Source: Candidatus Binataceae bacterium
GTDB lineage: Bacteria > Desulfobacterota > Binatia > Binatales > Binataceae
Direction: 5' to 3'
Assembly: GCA_024281015.1 (NCBI GenBank)
Contig: JAMXLL010000171.1
Location: 1-32,351, forward strand
Length of the DNA: 32,351 nt
The notes beneath the pieces were generated by a model. That model made no database searches. It was not told the DNA's origin and was given only the letters and a program-made list of their open reading frames with translations. The translations under genes were made by a program, and so were the position numbers. Shown here one piece after another: positions 6,539 to 14,978 of the stretch. Within the stretch, counting starts at the first letter, position 1, and each line of letters opens with the position of its first letter.

Positions 6539-8341
6539 TTACTCTCCCACCTTCAGCAGGGCGAGAAACGCTTCCTGCGGAATTTCGACGCGTCCAACCT
6601 GTTTCATGCGCTTCTTGCCTTCTTTTTGCTTTTCGAGGAGTTTGCGCTTGCGGGTTATGTCGCCGCCATAGCACTTGGCAGTTACGTTCTTTCTCAGAGG
6701 CTTCACGCTCTCACGCGCGATGATCTTTGCCCCGATCGCGGCCTGGATTGCCACCTCAAACATCTGGCGGGGTATCAGCTCACGCATCTTTTCGCACAGC
6801 GCTCGGCCACGCTCGTACGCCTTATCGCGATGGACGATCATCGAGAGCGCGTCCACCACCTCCCCGTTGATGCGAACGTCCAATTTAACCAGATGCTCTG
6901 GACGGAAGTCCAGAAACTCGTAGTCTAATGAAGCATAGCCGCGAGAGACCGACTTGAGACGGTCATAGAAATCGAAGACGATTTCGGCCAGCGGCATTTC
7001 ATAACGCAGAATCACGCGCTGATGGCCGGCGTAACGCAATTCTCGCTGGACGCCACGCCGCTCTTCGCACAATCGCATTACCGCGCCCAAATGAGATTCC
7101 GGCAAATGAATCTCGACCAGGATGAATGGTTCCTCAATCGCTTCAATCTCGTTCTCGGGCGGTAATCGGGTTGGATTGTCGACGATAAGTGACTCGCCCG
7201 AAGTCGTCCGTACCCGGTAGGCAACGGTCGGGGCTGTGACGACCAGGTTCAGTCCAAACTCCCGCTCGAGGCGCTCCTGGGCGATGTCCATGTGCAGCAG
7301 GCCCAGGAAGCCGGCCCGAAAGCCAAAACCCAGCGCTTGCGACGTTTCAGGCTCGCATACCAGGCTGGCATCATTCAGCCTGAGTTTCTCAATCGCCTCT
7401 CGCAATGCTCCATACTGGTTGGCTTCGGTCGGATAGAGGCCGGCGAATACCATAGGCTTCAATTCCTTGAAGCCCGGCAATGGTTCGCTTGCGGAATGCT
7501 CAGCATCGGTTACGGTATCGCCGACCCGCATGTCGGCAACGTCCTTGATGCCGGCGACAATAAAGCCCACCTCGCCAGGTCCCAGCGTTTCCGTGGGCTC
7601 CTCATGAGGAGTGAAGAAGCCCAGCCGCATCAACTCGCCCACTTTACCGGTTCCCATCAGCCGCAGCTTCGTCCCCCGGCGCAATTCGCCATCGAACACC
7701 CGCACCAGGCTGATGACACCCTCATAAGCGTCGTACCAACTATCAAAGATCAGCGCACGCGGAGGCCTGGCACGGTTGGCTGGTGGTGCTCCGATGCGCG
7801 CGACCACTGCTTCGAGCACTTCATCGATTCCGATACCCTCTTTGGCACTCGTCAACACGGCGTTCGAGGCGTCCAGCCCCACTATCTGCTCAATATCGTT
7901 GCGAGTGTGTTCGACATCGGCCCCTGGCAGGTCGATCTTGTTGATAACCGGTATGATTTCGAGCCCGTGGTCGAGCGCCATATAAACGTTGGCCAGGGTT
8001 TGCGCCTCAACTCCCTGACTGGCATCAACCACCAGCAGTGCACCCTCGCATGCAGCCAGGCTACGCGAGACCTCGTAGGCGAAGTCGACGTGACCGGGAG
8101 TATCGATGAGGTTCAGGATATAGGTTTGGCGGTCGCTGGCCCGGTAATTCAGCCGTACCGAACGCGCCTTGATAGTGATTCCGCGTTCGCGCTCAAGCTC
8201 CATAGAATCAAGGAATTGCTCCTTGAGTTCGCGTTTGCTGAGCGCGCCCGTACGCTCCAGCAGACGATCGGCAAGCGTCGATTTGCCATGATCGATGTGC
8301 GCGATGATACAGAAATTGCGAATCAGTTCCGGTGAAGTCAT
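6539..8341 (-). CDS. lepA: Elongation factor 4 (LepA), back-translocating GTPase
   Basis: LepA is a ribosome-associated translational GTPase. The 600-residue length matches the family. The GTPase motifs are G1 AHIDHGKST (14-22), G2 RGITIK (53-58), G3 DTPGH (80-84) and G4 NKID (134-137). They are followed by domain II, the EF-G-like domains ([15 protein letters not shown]) and the LepA-specific C-terminal domain ([29 protein letters not shown]). The ATG at 8341 gives the canonical [22 protein letters not shown] start. No Shine-Dalgarno sequence is obvious upstream. It heads the lepA-lepB-coiled-coil run. Large open frames on the opposite strand (for example 7292-8335) are shadows of this GC-rich gene. 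Confidence 0.98.
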   Translation of the reverse strand: MTSPELIRNFCIIAHIDHGKSTLADRLLERTGALSKRELKEQFLDSMELERERGITIKARSVRLNYRASDRQTYILNLIDTPGHVDFAYEVSRSLAACEGALLVVDASQGVEAQTLANVYMALDHGLEIIPVINKIDLPGADVEHTRNDIEQIVGLDASNAVLTSAKEGIGIDEVLEAVVARIGAPPANRARPPRALIFDSWYDAYEGVISLVRVFDGELRRGTKLRLMGTGKVGELMRLGFFTPHEEPTETLGPGEVGFIVAGIKDVADMRVGDTVTDAEHSASEPLPGFKELKPMVFAGLYPTEANQYGALREAIEKLRLNDASLVCEPETSQALGFGFRAGFLGLLHMDIAQERLEREFGLNLVVTAPTVAYRVRTTSGESLIVDNPTRLPPENEIEAIEEPFILVEIHLPESHLGAVMRLCEERRGVQRELRYAGHQRVILRYEMPLAEIVFDFYDRLKSVSRGYASLDYEFLDFRPEHLVKLDVRINGEVVDALSMIVHRDKAYERGRALCEKMRELIPRQMFEVAIQAAIGAKIIARESVKPLRKNVTAKCYGGDITRKRKLLEKQKEGKKRMKQVGRVEIPQEAFLALLKVGE

Positions 8342-8399
8342 CTAAATGCGCACGTCGCAGACTCCTTACCCTGCGTTCCCCCTTGGTCTGGATCGGGCC

Positions 8400-8429
8400 A
8401 TCATGCTACCGACGCGTACATGATAGCAT
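8400..8429. repeat. Inverted repeats upstream of lepA
   Basis: Two overlapping inverted repeats lie 60-90 bases upstream of lepA: ATCATG (8400-8405) with CATGAT (8419-8424), and ATGCTA (8403-8408) with TAGCAT (8424-8429). They could form alternative hairpins or a binding site in the lepA control region. A TATCAT box on the minus strand falls within them, but a matching -35 box was not found. Confidence 0.3.
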
Positions 8430-8521
8430 TTGGCGGACCGCTAATCTGTGCGGTTAACAGATAATCCCAAGAGGCTCGACCAGGTATCAGTTGAAGGCCG
8501 TTGCGCTAATTCCTGGTGAGA

Positions 8522-9454
8522 TCAGCTGTCACGATGGGTTTTGAAGGATTCGAATGTCCGCTTTAAACCTTCTTCCAGCGTAACTTCGGGCCGCCAACCC
8601 AGCTCTGAGGCGGCGCGCGCCGGCGAGATTACCGAACGCTGCTGTTCGCCCGGTCGCTTGGCTGCAAAGGTTGGCGCGATGTCGCTGCCCGCAATTCCGG
8701 CCAGCGAACGGAAGAGCTGATTGACGCTGGTTTCCAACCCGGTGCCGATATTAAAGGCACCCGATGACCCCGCGTTCAATGCGGCCAGATTGGCCCGCAC
8801 CACATCGCCGACATAGATGTAATCGCGCGTCTGCTCTCCATCCCCGTAAATCGTGCAGGAACGATTGTCGATCATACGGCCACAGAAAATCGCAACCACT
8901 CCGGCTTCGCCGTGGGCATCCTGGCGAGGGCCGTAGACGTTGCTATACCGCAGCGCCGCATAGTCGATTCCGTATTGCATTTTATATACGAAAAGATACG
9001 CCTCGGCGGCTAATTTGGAGACTCCATACGGGCTCAAGGGCCGGCAGCGATGCAGCTCGTCGCACGGAAATTGCTCCTGTTCGCCGTAAATGGCTCCCCC
9101 AGTCGAGGCAAAGATGACGCGCTTCAGCCCCTTCTGGCGCCCTGCTTCTATCAGGTTGAGAAACCCCCCAATATTTACTTCAGCGTCGAAGGCCGGTTCG
9201 GCTACGGATTTGCGCACGTCCATCTGTGCCGCCAGATGCATCAGCACCTCGGGCCGCTCCCTATCCATCACGAGGCGCACTTCGTCGGCATTGCGGATGT
9301 CGGCATGATGAAAGCGCACGCTCGACCCAACGCGCTCACGCTTACCGCTGGAAAGATCGTCGACAACCGCAAGATCGTGCGCGTTCGCAGCGACCAAAGC
9401 ATCAACAACGTGAGAACCAATAAAGCCGGCGCCGCCGGTTATCAAAATTCGCAC
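8522..9454 (-). CDS. NAD-dependent nucleotide-sugar epimerase (UDP-glucose 4-epimerase-like)
   Basis: This extended short-chain dehydrogenase (310 residues) probably epimerises or dehydrates a nucleotide sugar for cell-surface polysaccharide synthesis. It has the NAD-binding motif GGAGFIGSH (7-15), the acidic VVDDLSSG at strand 2, LMHLAAQMDV (71-80), and the catalytic STGG with SPYGVSK (Tyr143, Lys147). Later come RYSNVYGPRQ and GDGEQTRDYIYVGDV, which are typical of GalE/WbpP-like enzymes. The exact substrate cannot be told from these motifs. Translation starts at GTG 9454, supported by GAGGTG eight bases upstream. The neighbouring alcohol dehydrogenase is encoded on the same strand 111 bases upstream. 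Confidence 0.9.
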   Translation of the reverse strand: MRILITGGAGFIGSHVVDALVAANAHDLAVVDDLSSGKRERVGSSVRFHHADIRNADEVRLVMDRERPEVLMHLAAQMDVRKSVAEPAFDAEVNIGGFLNLIEAGRQKGLKRVIFASTGGAIYGEQEQFPCDELHRCRPLSPYGVSKLAAEAYLFVYKMQYGIDYAALRYSNVYGPRQDAHGEAGVVAIFCGRMIDNRSCTIYGDGEQTRDYIYVGDVVRANLAALNAGSSGAFNIGTGLETSVNQLFRSLAGIAGSDIAPTFAAKRPGEQQRSVISPARAASELGWRPEVTLEEGLKRTFESFKTHRDS

Positions 9455-9565
9455 AGTATTTTCACCTCGACGCAGGACGCCAACTTAGCGCAAAGGTCAG
9501 CATCTGTTGTCCCAGCCCCGCCCGGTTTCCTCTCCCTGACCAGGGCACATCAAGTGAATGGGCTT

Positions 9566-10516
9566 TTACTCAATCTTCAACAGCACCTTAAAATTCTCCG
9601 AATCGCCCGCGGCTGCGAATGCAGCGGGCGCCTCGGCCAGTGGATAGAGTGCCGAAATCAATGGACGCGGATCCAGCTTGCCCGACGCGAGCGCTTCGAC
9701 CGCTGGAGCAAATCGGCCGCAACGAGAGCCGACTACGCTGATTTCGTTGATAACGAGCGGAGCCAGATTAAGCTCGGACGAAACCGCTGCCGTGCTCTTC
9801 AGGATTATTCGTCCGCGCGGCCGAACCAGCTCGATTGCACGCTGCAGCCCGTTAGCCTTGCCCGTGCAATCTATGACGGTGTCGAAGCCGGGACGCAGAT
9901 GCTGCTGAAGCTCGGTCTTCAGACTTAGCGCGGTCAGCAGGTCGAGCTTCTCCGCATGATGTCCACCGATTAGCGGGTCATAGCCTTCGGCCCATAGCAC
10001 CAGACCCACCAGAGCACCGAGTCGTCCGTCGCCGAGAATCAGGATCCTCTCGTTGCGGCCAAGATGAACCTGCTCGAAAATTTCATAGGCCGCGGCGATC
10101 GGTTCAACAAACACGCCGAGTTCGTCAGGAATTGAATCGGGCAGCTCGACGAGGTTGCGGTCGGGCAGGGTTAGATACTCCGCGAACGCGCCGTTGCGGC
10201 CCAAGATGCCCAAAACGGTGCGATTCGGACAATGGCGGCCAAGATTAGCCAGGCAAAAATGGCAGCGTCCGCATGCCGCATTGATTTCACCCACGATCCG
10301 CCTGCCGAGCGGCATCGCTCCTGCCCCGCCAGCCACCTCTCCTACAAATTCGTGGCCCGGAATCCCCCGATAGTTCATATAGCCTCGTGCCAACTCAAGG
10401 TCCGTCCCGCATATTCCAGCCATCCGGACCCTGATGAGGCTCTCCCCTGCCCCGGGTTTTGGATCCGGATAGTCGTTGCGGACGAGAGGCTCCGGATCAA
10501 GAACAAGCGCGCGCAT
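9566..10516 (-). CDS. Zinc-dependent alcohol dehydrogenase family (MDR) oxidoreductase
   Basis: A medium-chain dehydrogenase/reductase of 316 residues. It has the catalytic zinc ligands Cys36 (GICGTD) and His55-Glu56 (GHEFVGEV), the structural zinc cysteines 82, 85, 88 and 96 (CGRCHFC...C), and a nucleotide-binding LILGDGRLG (159-167). The Rossmann motif is GDGRLG rather than the common GxGxxG with a third Gly two residues earlier, and the loop is short. Overall it resembles the threonine/sorbitol dehydrogenase branch; the substrate is unknown. It is shorter than typical members (about 340), mainly in the cofactor domain. A terminator for the upstream fmdB-type gene separates the two, so this gene probably has its own promoter. 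Confidence 0.88.
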   Translation of the reverse strand: MRALVLDPEPLVRNDYPDPKPGAGESLIRVRMAGICGTDLELARGYMNYRGIPGHEFVGEVAGGAGAMPLGRRIVGEINAACGRCHFCLANLGRHCPNRTVLGILGRNGAFAEYLTLPDRNLVELPDSIPDELGVFVEPIAAAYEIFEQVHLGRNERILILGDGRLGALVGLVLWAEGYDPLIGGHHAEKLDLLTALSLKTELQQHLRPGFDTVIDCTGKANGLQRAIELVRPRGRIILKSTAAVSSELNLAPLVINEISVVGSRCGRFAPAVEALASGKLDPRPLISALYPLAEAPAAFAAAGDSENFKVLLKIE

Positions 10517-10579
10517 GAGCGTGTTGACTATCTGCCAAGCTGCCGGAGTTGTACCACAAGGGCGTCAATGCAACTACAA

Positions 10580-10617
10580 CAAAAAAAGCCGCATGATGCA
10601 CTCAGCACCGTGCGGCC
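10580..10617 (-). terminator. Rho-independent terminator of the fmdB-type gene
   Basis: On the minus strand GCCGCA (10616-10611) pairs with TGCGGC (10593-10588), with an inner GGTGC/GCATC stem and a five-base loop. It is followed directly by seven T residues (10587-10581). It lies just beyond the stop codon of the zinc-ribbon gene and before the alcohol dehydrogenase start. Confidence 0.85.
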
Positions 10618-10639
10618 GGAGGATGAACAAGATTTCGTA

Positions 10640-10963
10640 CTAAGCAGGAGTCTTGGCCGAATCAGTCTTCTCAGAGCTTGATTTCTCCGGCTGAGCAGCA
10701 GGCGTCTTGGCCGAATCTGCGGCGGCCGGCTTGTCGGCCGAGGCGTCTCCACTTCCTTCTTTGTTGGCAGACTCGCTTTTGCCATTCGACCGGGCATAGT
10801 CGGTCGCGTACCAGCCGCTTCCCTTCAGGACAAACGAGGTGAGCGAAATCAACCGGTGAACGTCGCCCGCGCAGGTCGGACACGTGGAAAGGGGTGCGTC
10901 TGTGATCCGCTGCGTTACCTCAAAGACCCCACATTGTTTGCAATTGTACTCGTAAATCGGCAT
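10640..10963 (-). CDS. FmdB-type zinc ribbon protein with a repetitive tail
   Basis: The first 60 residues are a classic FmdB/CxxC_CxxC_SSSS putative regulatory domain: [19 protein letters not shown], then [13 protein letters not shown], with two CxxC pairs for one zinc, and [11 protein letters not shown] at the end. The remaining about 47 residues are low-complexity, rich in Ala, Ser, Lys, Asp and Glu, with the segment DSAKTPA present twice. Such charged tails are common in this family. Its function is unsettled; members have been proposed as regulators of amidase or formamidase genes. It stands alone between the lipoprotein gene and a strong terminator. The start MPIYEY is typical for the family, with weak GAAG upstream. 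Confidence 0.9.
   Translation of the reverse strand: MPIYEYNCKQCGVFEVTQRITDAPLSTCPTCAGDVHRLISLTSFVLKGSGWYATDYARSNGKSESANKEGSGDASADKPAAADSAKTPAAQPEKSSSEKTDSAKTPA
10644..10717. repeat. Two 20-bp direct repeats in the fmdB-type gene tail
   Basis: 10644-10663 and 10698-10717 are identical at 19 of 20 positions (core GTCTTGGCCGAATC), 54 bases apart. They encode the two DSAKTPA segments. The 54-base (18-codon) period suggests tail growth by in-frame duplication. Confidence 0.7.
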
Positions 10964-11090
10964 AGCTTCGCAACTTTTTGCAGTAATCAGCGTTGCAAGA
11001 TCGGCTCCAGGTCGGGCAGGCTCGGGAACCTGTCTAAGAGTTAGGTAACCACCCGCTCGGCCTTTGTCAACTTAGCCGGGCTCCGCTGAC

Positions 11091-11561
11091 TCAGCCCCCA
11101 AGCCGGCTTAATGCTACGCGCGCCTGACGTGCCGCTTCGGCATCGCCTTGGGCACCAGAGTTAGCCGCGATTCGGTAATGTGATAGCGCTTGCGACCGAT
11201 CGCCAATCGCCTCGTATGCCCGAGCCACATTCAGATTGGCTTGCGCACTCTGAGGGCACGCGGTCAGGGCGTCCTGGTAGTAGCTCAGGGCGCCGCTGAA
11301 ATCGCTGGCGGCGAATCGTTCCCCGCCCTTCAAGGTTGCCTGGCGCATGATTTTTAAATTGCATGACTCCGCCGGCGGCGAGGAATAATCGTTGCCTGAA
11401 CGCTGGTTCTGAAGCGCTGCGATCTCCTGCTGAAGCTGTTCGAGCTGGGCCTGTTGCTGTTCAAGCTGCTTCTGATTGGCCTTGATCAGGGCGCCTTGCG
11501 AGCATGCAGCGATGCTCAAAGCCGGAAAGATATAGACGAGAAGCGGAATAACCTTTAGCAT
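11091..11561 (-). CDS. TPR lipoprotein, CpoB/YbgF-like layout
   Basis: The 156-residue protein has a lipoprotein signal peptide (MLKVIPLLVYIFPALSIAAC, lipobox SIAAC with Cys20). A glutamine-rich coiled coil follows (about residues 28-53, KQLEQQQAQLEQLQQEIAALQ), and then two TPR-like helix pairs (GGERFAASDFSGALSYYQDALTACP and AQANLNVARAYEAIGDRSQALSHY). The order coiled coil then TPR resembles YbgF/CpoB, which helps coordinate outer-membrane constriction. However, no tol-pal genes are adjacent and the TPR part is short, so that role is only a possibility. It starts 31 bases from the divergent carbonic anhydrase gene, so the two promoters must overlap. Confidence 0.8.
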   Translation of the reverse strand: MLKVIPLLVYIFPALSIAACSQGALIKANQKQLEQQQAQLEQLQQEIAALQNQRSGNDYSSPPAESCNLKIMRQATLKGGERFAASDFSGALSYYQDALTACPQSAQANLNVARAYEAIGDRSQALSHYRIAANSGAQGDAEAARQARVALSRLGG

Positions 11562-11592
11562 CTCGGCTAAGTTCAGCGTGCTGACGCCAACA

Positions 11593-12255
11593 ATGTCAAT
11601 CGATCAAAGAACCAGGTTGCGCGGGTGTGGGGTAATTGCAATCGCAGCGTTGTGCCTGCTGGCATTTGCAACGGCCAACGCGGAGGAAGGTAAACCGATG
11701 ATTCCGCCCGCTCAGGCGTTGCAGTCGCTGCTCGACGGGAATCATAGATACGTCAGCGATCGATCCGATCCCTCCAATAAACGTCCTTCGGACGCATCTC
11801 AACATCCACTCGCCATTATCCTGTCGTGCTCCGATTCACGGGTGCCGCCGGAGATCATTTTCGACCAGGGGCCCGGCAAACTCTTCGTCGTGCGAGTTGC
11901 TGGTAATACCTACGATCGTCTGGCACTGGAAAGCATTCAGTATGCCGTCGGCCATCTCGGCACCACCTTAATTATGGTTATCGGCCACGACCAATGCGGT
12001 GCGGTAACGGCGGCACTCAAATCGTATCCCGACCCGAACGCCGGCCCGATGCTGACGAACATCTATGCTGCCGTGCGCCAGGTGCGTGAGCATGGCGGTG
12101 ACGAACTCGATAACGCCATCGACCGCAATGCAATCCTGATCGCCGAGAAGCTCGCGCGTGAGCCCGATTTGGAAAAACGTGTGGCGAGCGGAGCACTCAA
12201 AATTCAGCCCGCCCGATACGTTCTCAAGACAGGAGCTGTGAAGCTGCTCCAGTGA
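11593..12255 (+). CDS. Exported beta-class carbonic anhydrase
   Basis: This zinc enzyme interconverts CO2 and bicarbonate. With the ATG at 11593 the product has 220 residues. An N-terminal signal peptide (hydrophobic core about 12-27, cleavage after ATANA) is followed by the beta-CA domain. Zinc ligands Cys79, His132 and Cys135 are present, with the Asp81-Arg83 dyad (CSDSR) and the GHDQCGAV motif. The C-terminus ends PARYVLKTGAVKLL, as in family members. A GTG at 11578 would add five residues; neither start has a good ribosome binding site, so the choice is uncertain. Most beta-CAs are cytoplasmic, whereas this one should act in the periplasm. It lies divergently next to the TPR lipoprotein gene. 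Confidence 0.93.
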   Translation: MSIDQRTRLRGCGVIAIAALCLLAFATANAEEGKPMIPPAQALQSLLDGNHRYVSDRSDPSNKRPSDASQHPLAIILSCSDSRVPPEIIFDQGPGKLFVVRVAGNTYDRLALESIQYAVGHLGTTLIMVIGHDQCGAVTAALKSYPDPNAGPMLTNIYAAVRQVREHGGDELDNAIDRNAILIAEKLAREPDLEKRVASGALKIQPARYVLKTGAVKLLQ

Positions 12256-12371
12256 GCGTCAGCTCTCCGCAGTGACGAACATGCGAATGGTCGATTCGTT
12301 ATTCGGCCGCTTAACCCTCCGCAAGCTTACACGGCCGAAATAGCGCGATTCGCTTCAAGCTGTTCTGCTGT

Positions 12372-12389
12372 TTCGGGCGCTTGCCCGAA
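12372..12389. repeat. Hairpin TTCGGGC-GCTT-GCCCGAA
   Basis: Perfect 7-bp stem with a four-base loop downstream of the carbonic anhydrase gene. There is no T-run on either strand. Confidence 0.5.
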
Positions 12390-12571
12390 GTCTCGACAAA
12401 ATTATCACGAAAAGGCCAGTATTCACGCTTTTCAAGAGATCAAATAAAAAGCGAATATGCGATATTCATCTCATTGAGGCATTGAGGTCGGTTGCCCGAT
12501 GACACAGGTGGCGGGGTCGGATGCAGGCTAGATTTGGTGCCATAATCATCGGTGACGGGCCGACATCTGCA

Positions 12572-12610
12572 GCGGCCGGGACGAGGCAATCGCCGGCTCG
12601 TTCCGGCCGC
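12572..12610. repeat. Long hairpin between convergent genes
   Basis: A 14-bp stem (12572-12585 with 12597-12610) with one G-T type mismatch and an 11-base loop. It lies 24 bases past the end of the amidohydrolase gene. With no T-run it is not a classical terminator, but its position suggests a transcription barrier or mRNA 3'-end stabiliser. Confidence 0.55.
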
Positions 12611-12634
12611 TTCCTCAACATAAAGCTGCGTTGA

Positions 12635-13750
12635 TCAGTTCAGGCTCACTCCATAAAGACGCAAAACATTATCACCAACGATTGCAGGCTTGTCCTGTTC
12701 GCTGACCGACCTTATTTCGTTCTCGATGAACTCGCGTGAATGCGGCCACGGAGAATCCGTATGGGGATAATCCGATGACCACATCAACTTGTCGCGCCCG
12801 TATTTCTCAGCGGTAAAGCCGACGTTTTCGGTTTCGAACTGGAAGGTCGCCCACGCCTGCCGCTTCATGTATTCACTCGGCTTCATTGGCAGTGAGGTAC
12901 TTTCCTCGAAAAAACGCAGGCGATCATAGGCGTGGTCGAGCCGGTAACAAAAATGCGGCAGCCATGAAATGTCGTTCTCGGCAGATACCAGCTTGAGCCG
13001 TGGGAAGCGCTCAAAAACTCCGCCCAGCACCAGGTCCGCAAACGACATTTGGATTTCGTGCGGCAGCGTCATATAGCCCCGCAGGACGTGGCGGCGGCTG
13101 AAGCGAGTACCGCGCCGGCCGGTCAGGATATGTAACGAGACCGGCATGTCGAGGTCCTGCGCAGCCGCCCAGAAGGGATTGTATACGGGATCGCCGTAGG
13201 GTTTATCCTCCGGCGGTGCACCCCAAATCAGCACACCGCGCAACCCTTTTTTGGCGCAGCGCTCGAGTTCCTTGACACCTTCGTCGACATTCTCCAAGGT
13301 CACCGTCCCAGTACCGATTAGACGCTTGGGGTTATAACTACAGTACTCGGCCGCCCAGTCGTTGAAGGCCCTGAAGCATGCACTACGCAGTTCAGGATCG
13401 TCGAGCCCGAACAGCAGCATTCCCATCGAGGTATATAGAATCTCGGCACTGACACCATCGCGGTCTTGTTCCTTGAGCCGTTCGGCCGGGTTCCAGACAC
13501 TGCCTGGCGCTGCATCAAAACCGCTCTTGATATGCTGCGGCAGTTCTTCTGAACTCCTGCCGGAGCCGAAGAAACCGGCTACTGCGACTGGCTGAATATT
13601 TTCGCACATGAAAAATTCGCCCTCGCGGTTTTTGTAACCTTTGACAGTGTGTGGAGCATGATCGCGGAACCGCTGATCGATGCGCTCCGACCACATATTG
13701 GGCGGCTCGACAAAGTGCGAATCCGCCGAAATCACCCGATAGCTCGCCAT
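12635..13750 (-). CDS. Amidohydrolase-2 family metal-dependent hydrolase/decarboxylase
   Basis: The 371-residue protein belongs to the amidohydrolase-2 TIM-barrel superfamily (PF04909), which includes aromatic acid decarboxylases and hydrolases of xenobiotics. It starts with ISADSHFVEPPNMW, giving the D-S-H variant (Asp10, His12) of the DxH metal motif. Then come His207 (SLHILTG), Glu258 (VSAEND) in the strand where many members have Glu or His, and Asp327 (SSDYPHTDSPWP), the catalytic aspartate. The start ATG at 13750 has an excellent ribosome binding site (AAGGAGGG, 11 bases upstream). It is the last gene of the minus-strand group with two LLM oxidoreductases and a CoA transferase. The substrate is unknown. 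Confidence 0.92.
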   Translation of the reverse strand: MASYRVISADSHFVEPPNMWSERIDQRFRDHAPHTVKGYKNREGEFFMCENIQPVAVAGFFGSGRSSEELPQHIKSGFDAAPGSVWNPAERLKEQDRDGVSAEILYTSMGMLLFGLDDPELRSACFRAFNDWAAEYCSYNPKRLIGTGTVTLENVDEGVKELERCAKKGLRGVLIWGAPPEDKPYGDPVYNPFWAAAQDLDMPVSLHILTGRRGTRFSRRHVLRGYMTLPHEIQMSFADLVLGGVFERFPRLKLVSAENDISWLPHFCYRLDHAYDRLRFFEESTSLPMKPSEYMKRQAWATFQFETENVGFTAEKYGRDKLMWSSDYPHTDSPWPHSREFIENEIRSVSEQDKPAIVGDNVLRLYGVSLN

Positions 13751-13827
13751 GGCTTTATGTCCCTCCTTAGCTGAAATAGTTGTGCAAGACCCCGGGTCCC
13801 CATGTCAAATCCCGCATTGACTCTGGG

Positions 13828-14919
13828 TCAGCGCATCAACGGCATCACCAATTCAGCGAAGTCGCGAAAGACCTGGCGCTGAAATTCCGCTGGCGGCAGC
13901 AGGGCGACGCCGCTTATACCAACCCGTTCAAGCTCGTGCAGCCGCTCCACGATTTCCTCGGGCGTTCCTACCAGGCAAGTCGCCTTGATCGCTTCGGGAG
14001 TAATGAACTTGCGCTCGGCTGGCTGGAGATAAGTGCAATGGCCTTCGTGAATCTGGCGGAAACGGGCGTCGGCGGGCAGGCTGAAATCATCTACTCGCGC
14101 GAGGTATTCATCCCATCGGTCTGAGAAATAAGGTGGTATCAGCTCCGGCCGTTTGCCGAGGTCTTTCCAGATTTCGTAAGCGAAGTGAAGCACCGCAGCC
14201 ACCATTGAGCCGGTCTCGTCGATGACGCGGTCGTCGGTGAGTTTCTCGCCAGGCCGGAGTACGCATCCCCCGACCAGCGCGGTCGTCAAGAATGGAGCGG
14301 GGAGCGTCCGGCCAGCCTTGCGAGCGCCTTCCTGGATCCGTGCGAACTGTTGTTGAACCTCTGACGGCGCGCCAACCGCGGTGACCCATCCGTCGCCATA
14401 TGCGCCGGCGGCTTCGCAAGCCATCGGGCCATTAGCCGCGACGTAAATCGGGATCGGATGGTCAAGATTGATGAAATGCCGCTCGCGATGGAGGAATTGG
14501 ATTTCGCGGGTGTGTCCGTCATAGCTATACTCGACCGCTTCGCCGTTGAGCAGGGCGCGCACGACCCTGAGATATTCGCGAAACTCCTTGATGCGCATCG
14601 GATGCTGCCCCATCACTCGCATCGCCGTATGCCCGGTACCGATGCCCAAAAAGACGCGGCCCGGGGCGATCTGATTTATGCTCGCGATTGAATGGGCGGT
14701 AACGGGTGCGATGCGCGTGCCGGGAATAGCCACCCCCGTGCCGATTTTGATGCGCCGGGTTGCTTGCGCCGCAAGCGCCATCACCGCGTAGCAATCGGAC
14801 CAGATCATCTGGGAGTCGGGAATCCACGCCCGATCATAGCCCAGCTCTTCGGCGTAGCGGACCAGGTCCCATTTGCTGACATGAGTATCAAAGCAGATCC
14901 CGAATTCCATTTTCTTCAC
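13828..14919 (-). CDS. LLM-class oxidoreductase (luciferase-like, possibly F420-dependent)
   Basis: A bacterial-luciferase-like TIM-barrel protein of 363 residues. Features include the start MEFGICFDTHVSK, LVRYAEELGYDRAWIPDSQ (20-40), [26 protein letters not shown] and GRVFLGIGTGHTAMRVMG, then PIYVAANGPMACEAAGAYGDGWVT. This pattern, in particular GTGVxxPxTR and the GxGTGHTA segment, is closer to the F420-dependent reductase (Mer-like) branch than to FMNH2 monooxygenases. The cofactor cannot be proved from the sequence. The frame starts at GTG 14919; the ATG at 14910 (MEFG) is an equally plausible start. It is 59 bases downstream of the CoA-transferase gene and 77 bases upstream of the amidohydrolase, suggesting one operon. 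Confidence 0.9.
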   Translation of the reverse strand: MKKMEFGICFDTHVSKWDLVRYAEELGYDRAWIPDSQMIWSDCYAVMALAAQATRRIKIGTGVAIPGTRIAPVTAHSIASINQIAPGRVFLGIGTGHTAMRVMGQHPMRIKEFREYLRVVRALLNGEAVEYSYDGHTREIQFLHRERHFINLDHPIPIYVAANGPMACEAAGAYGDGWVTAVGAPSEVQQQFARIQEGARKAGRTLPAPFLTTALVGGCVLRPGEKLTDDRVIDETGSMVAAVLHFAYEIWKDLGKRPELIPPYFSDRWDEYLARVDDFSLPADARFRQIHEGHCTYLQPAERKFITPEAIKATCLVGTPEEIVERLHELERVGISGVALLPPAEFQRQVFRDFAELVMPLMR

Positions 14920-14978
14920 CGGTTGGAAAAACGCGCTCGCATACCATCTGATTGCAGTGGCGATGCATCCTCTGCCGT

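Larger units (their letters stand above)
12256..12634. other. 379-base intergenic region between convergent genes
   Basis: No coding frame of quality is seen. It holds several inverted repeats: TTCGGCCG (12302-12309) with CGGCCGAA (12332-12339), a GCTT-loop hairpin at 12372-12389, and a long imperfect hairpin at 12572-12610. The middle (about 12395-12470) is AT-rich. None of the hairpins is followed by a T-run, so classical termination is not shown. Confidence 0.6.

Noticed and set aside
7292-8335. 347-codon open frame antisense to lepA
   Set aside because: lepA is unmistakable on the other strand; the antisense product has no family resemblance and arises from GC-rich codon structure.
9050-9928. 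292-codon frame opposite the epimerase and alcohol dehydrogenase genes
   Set aside because: It spans two well-recognised genes and their gap; the product shows no domain.
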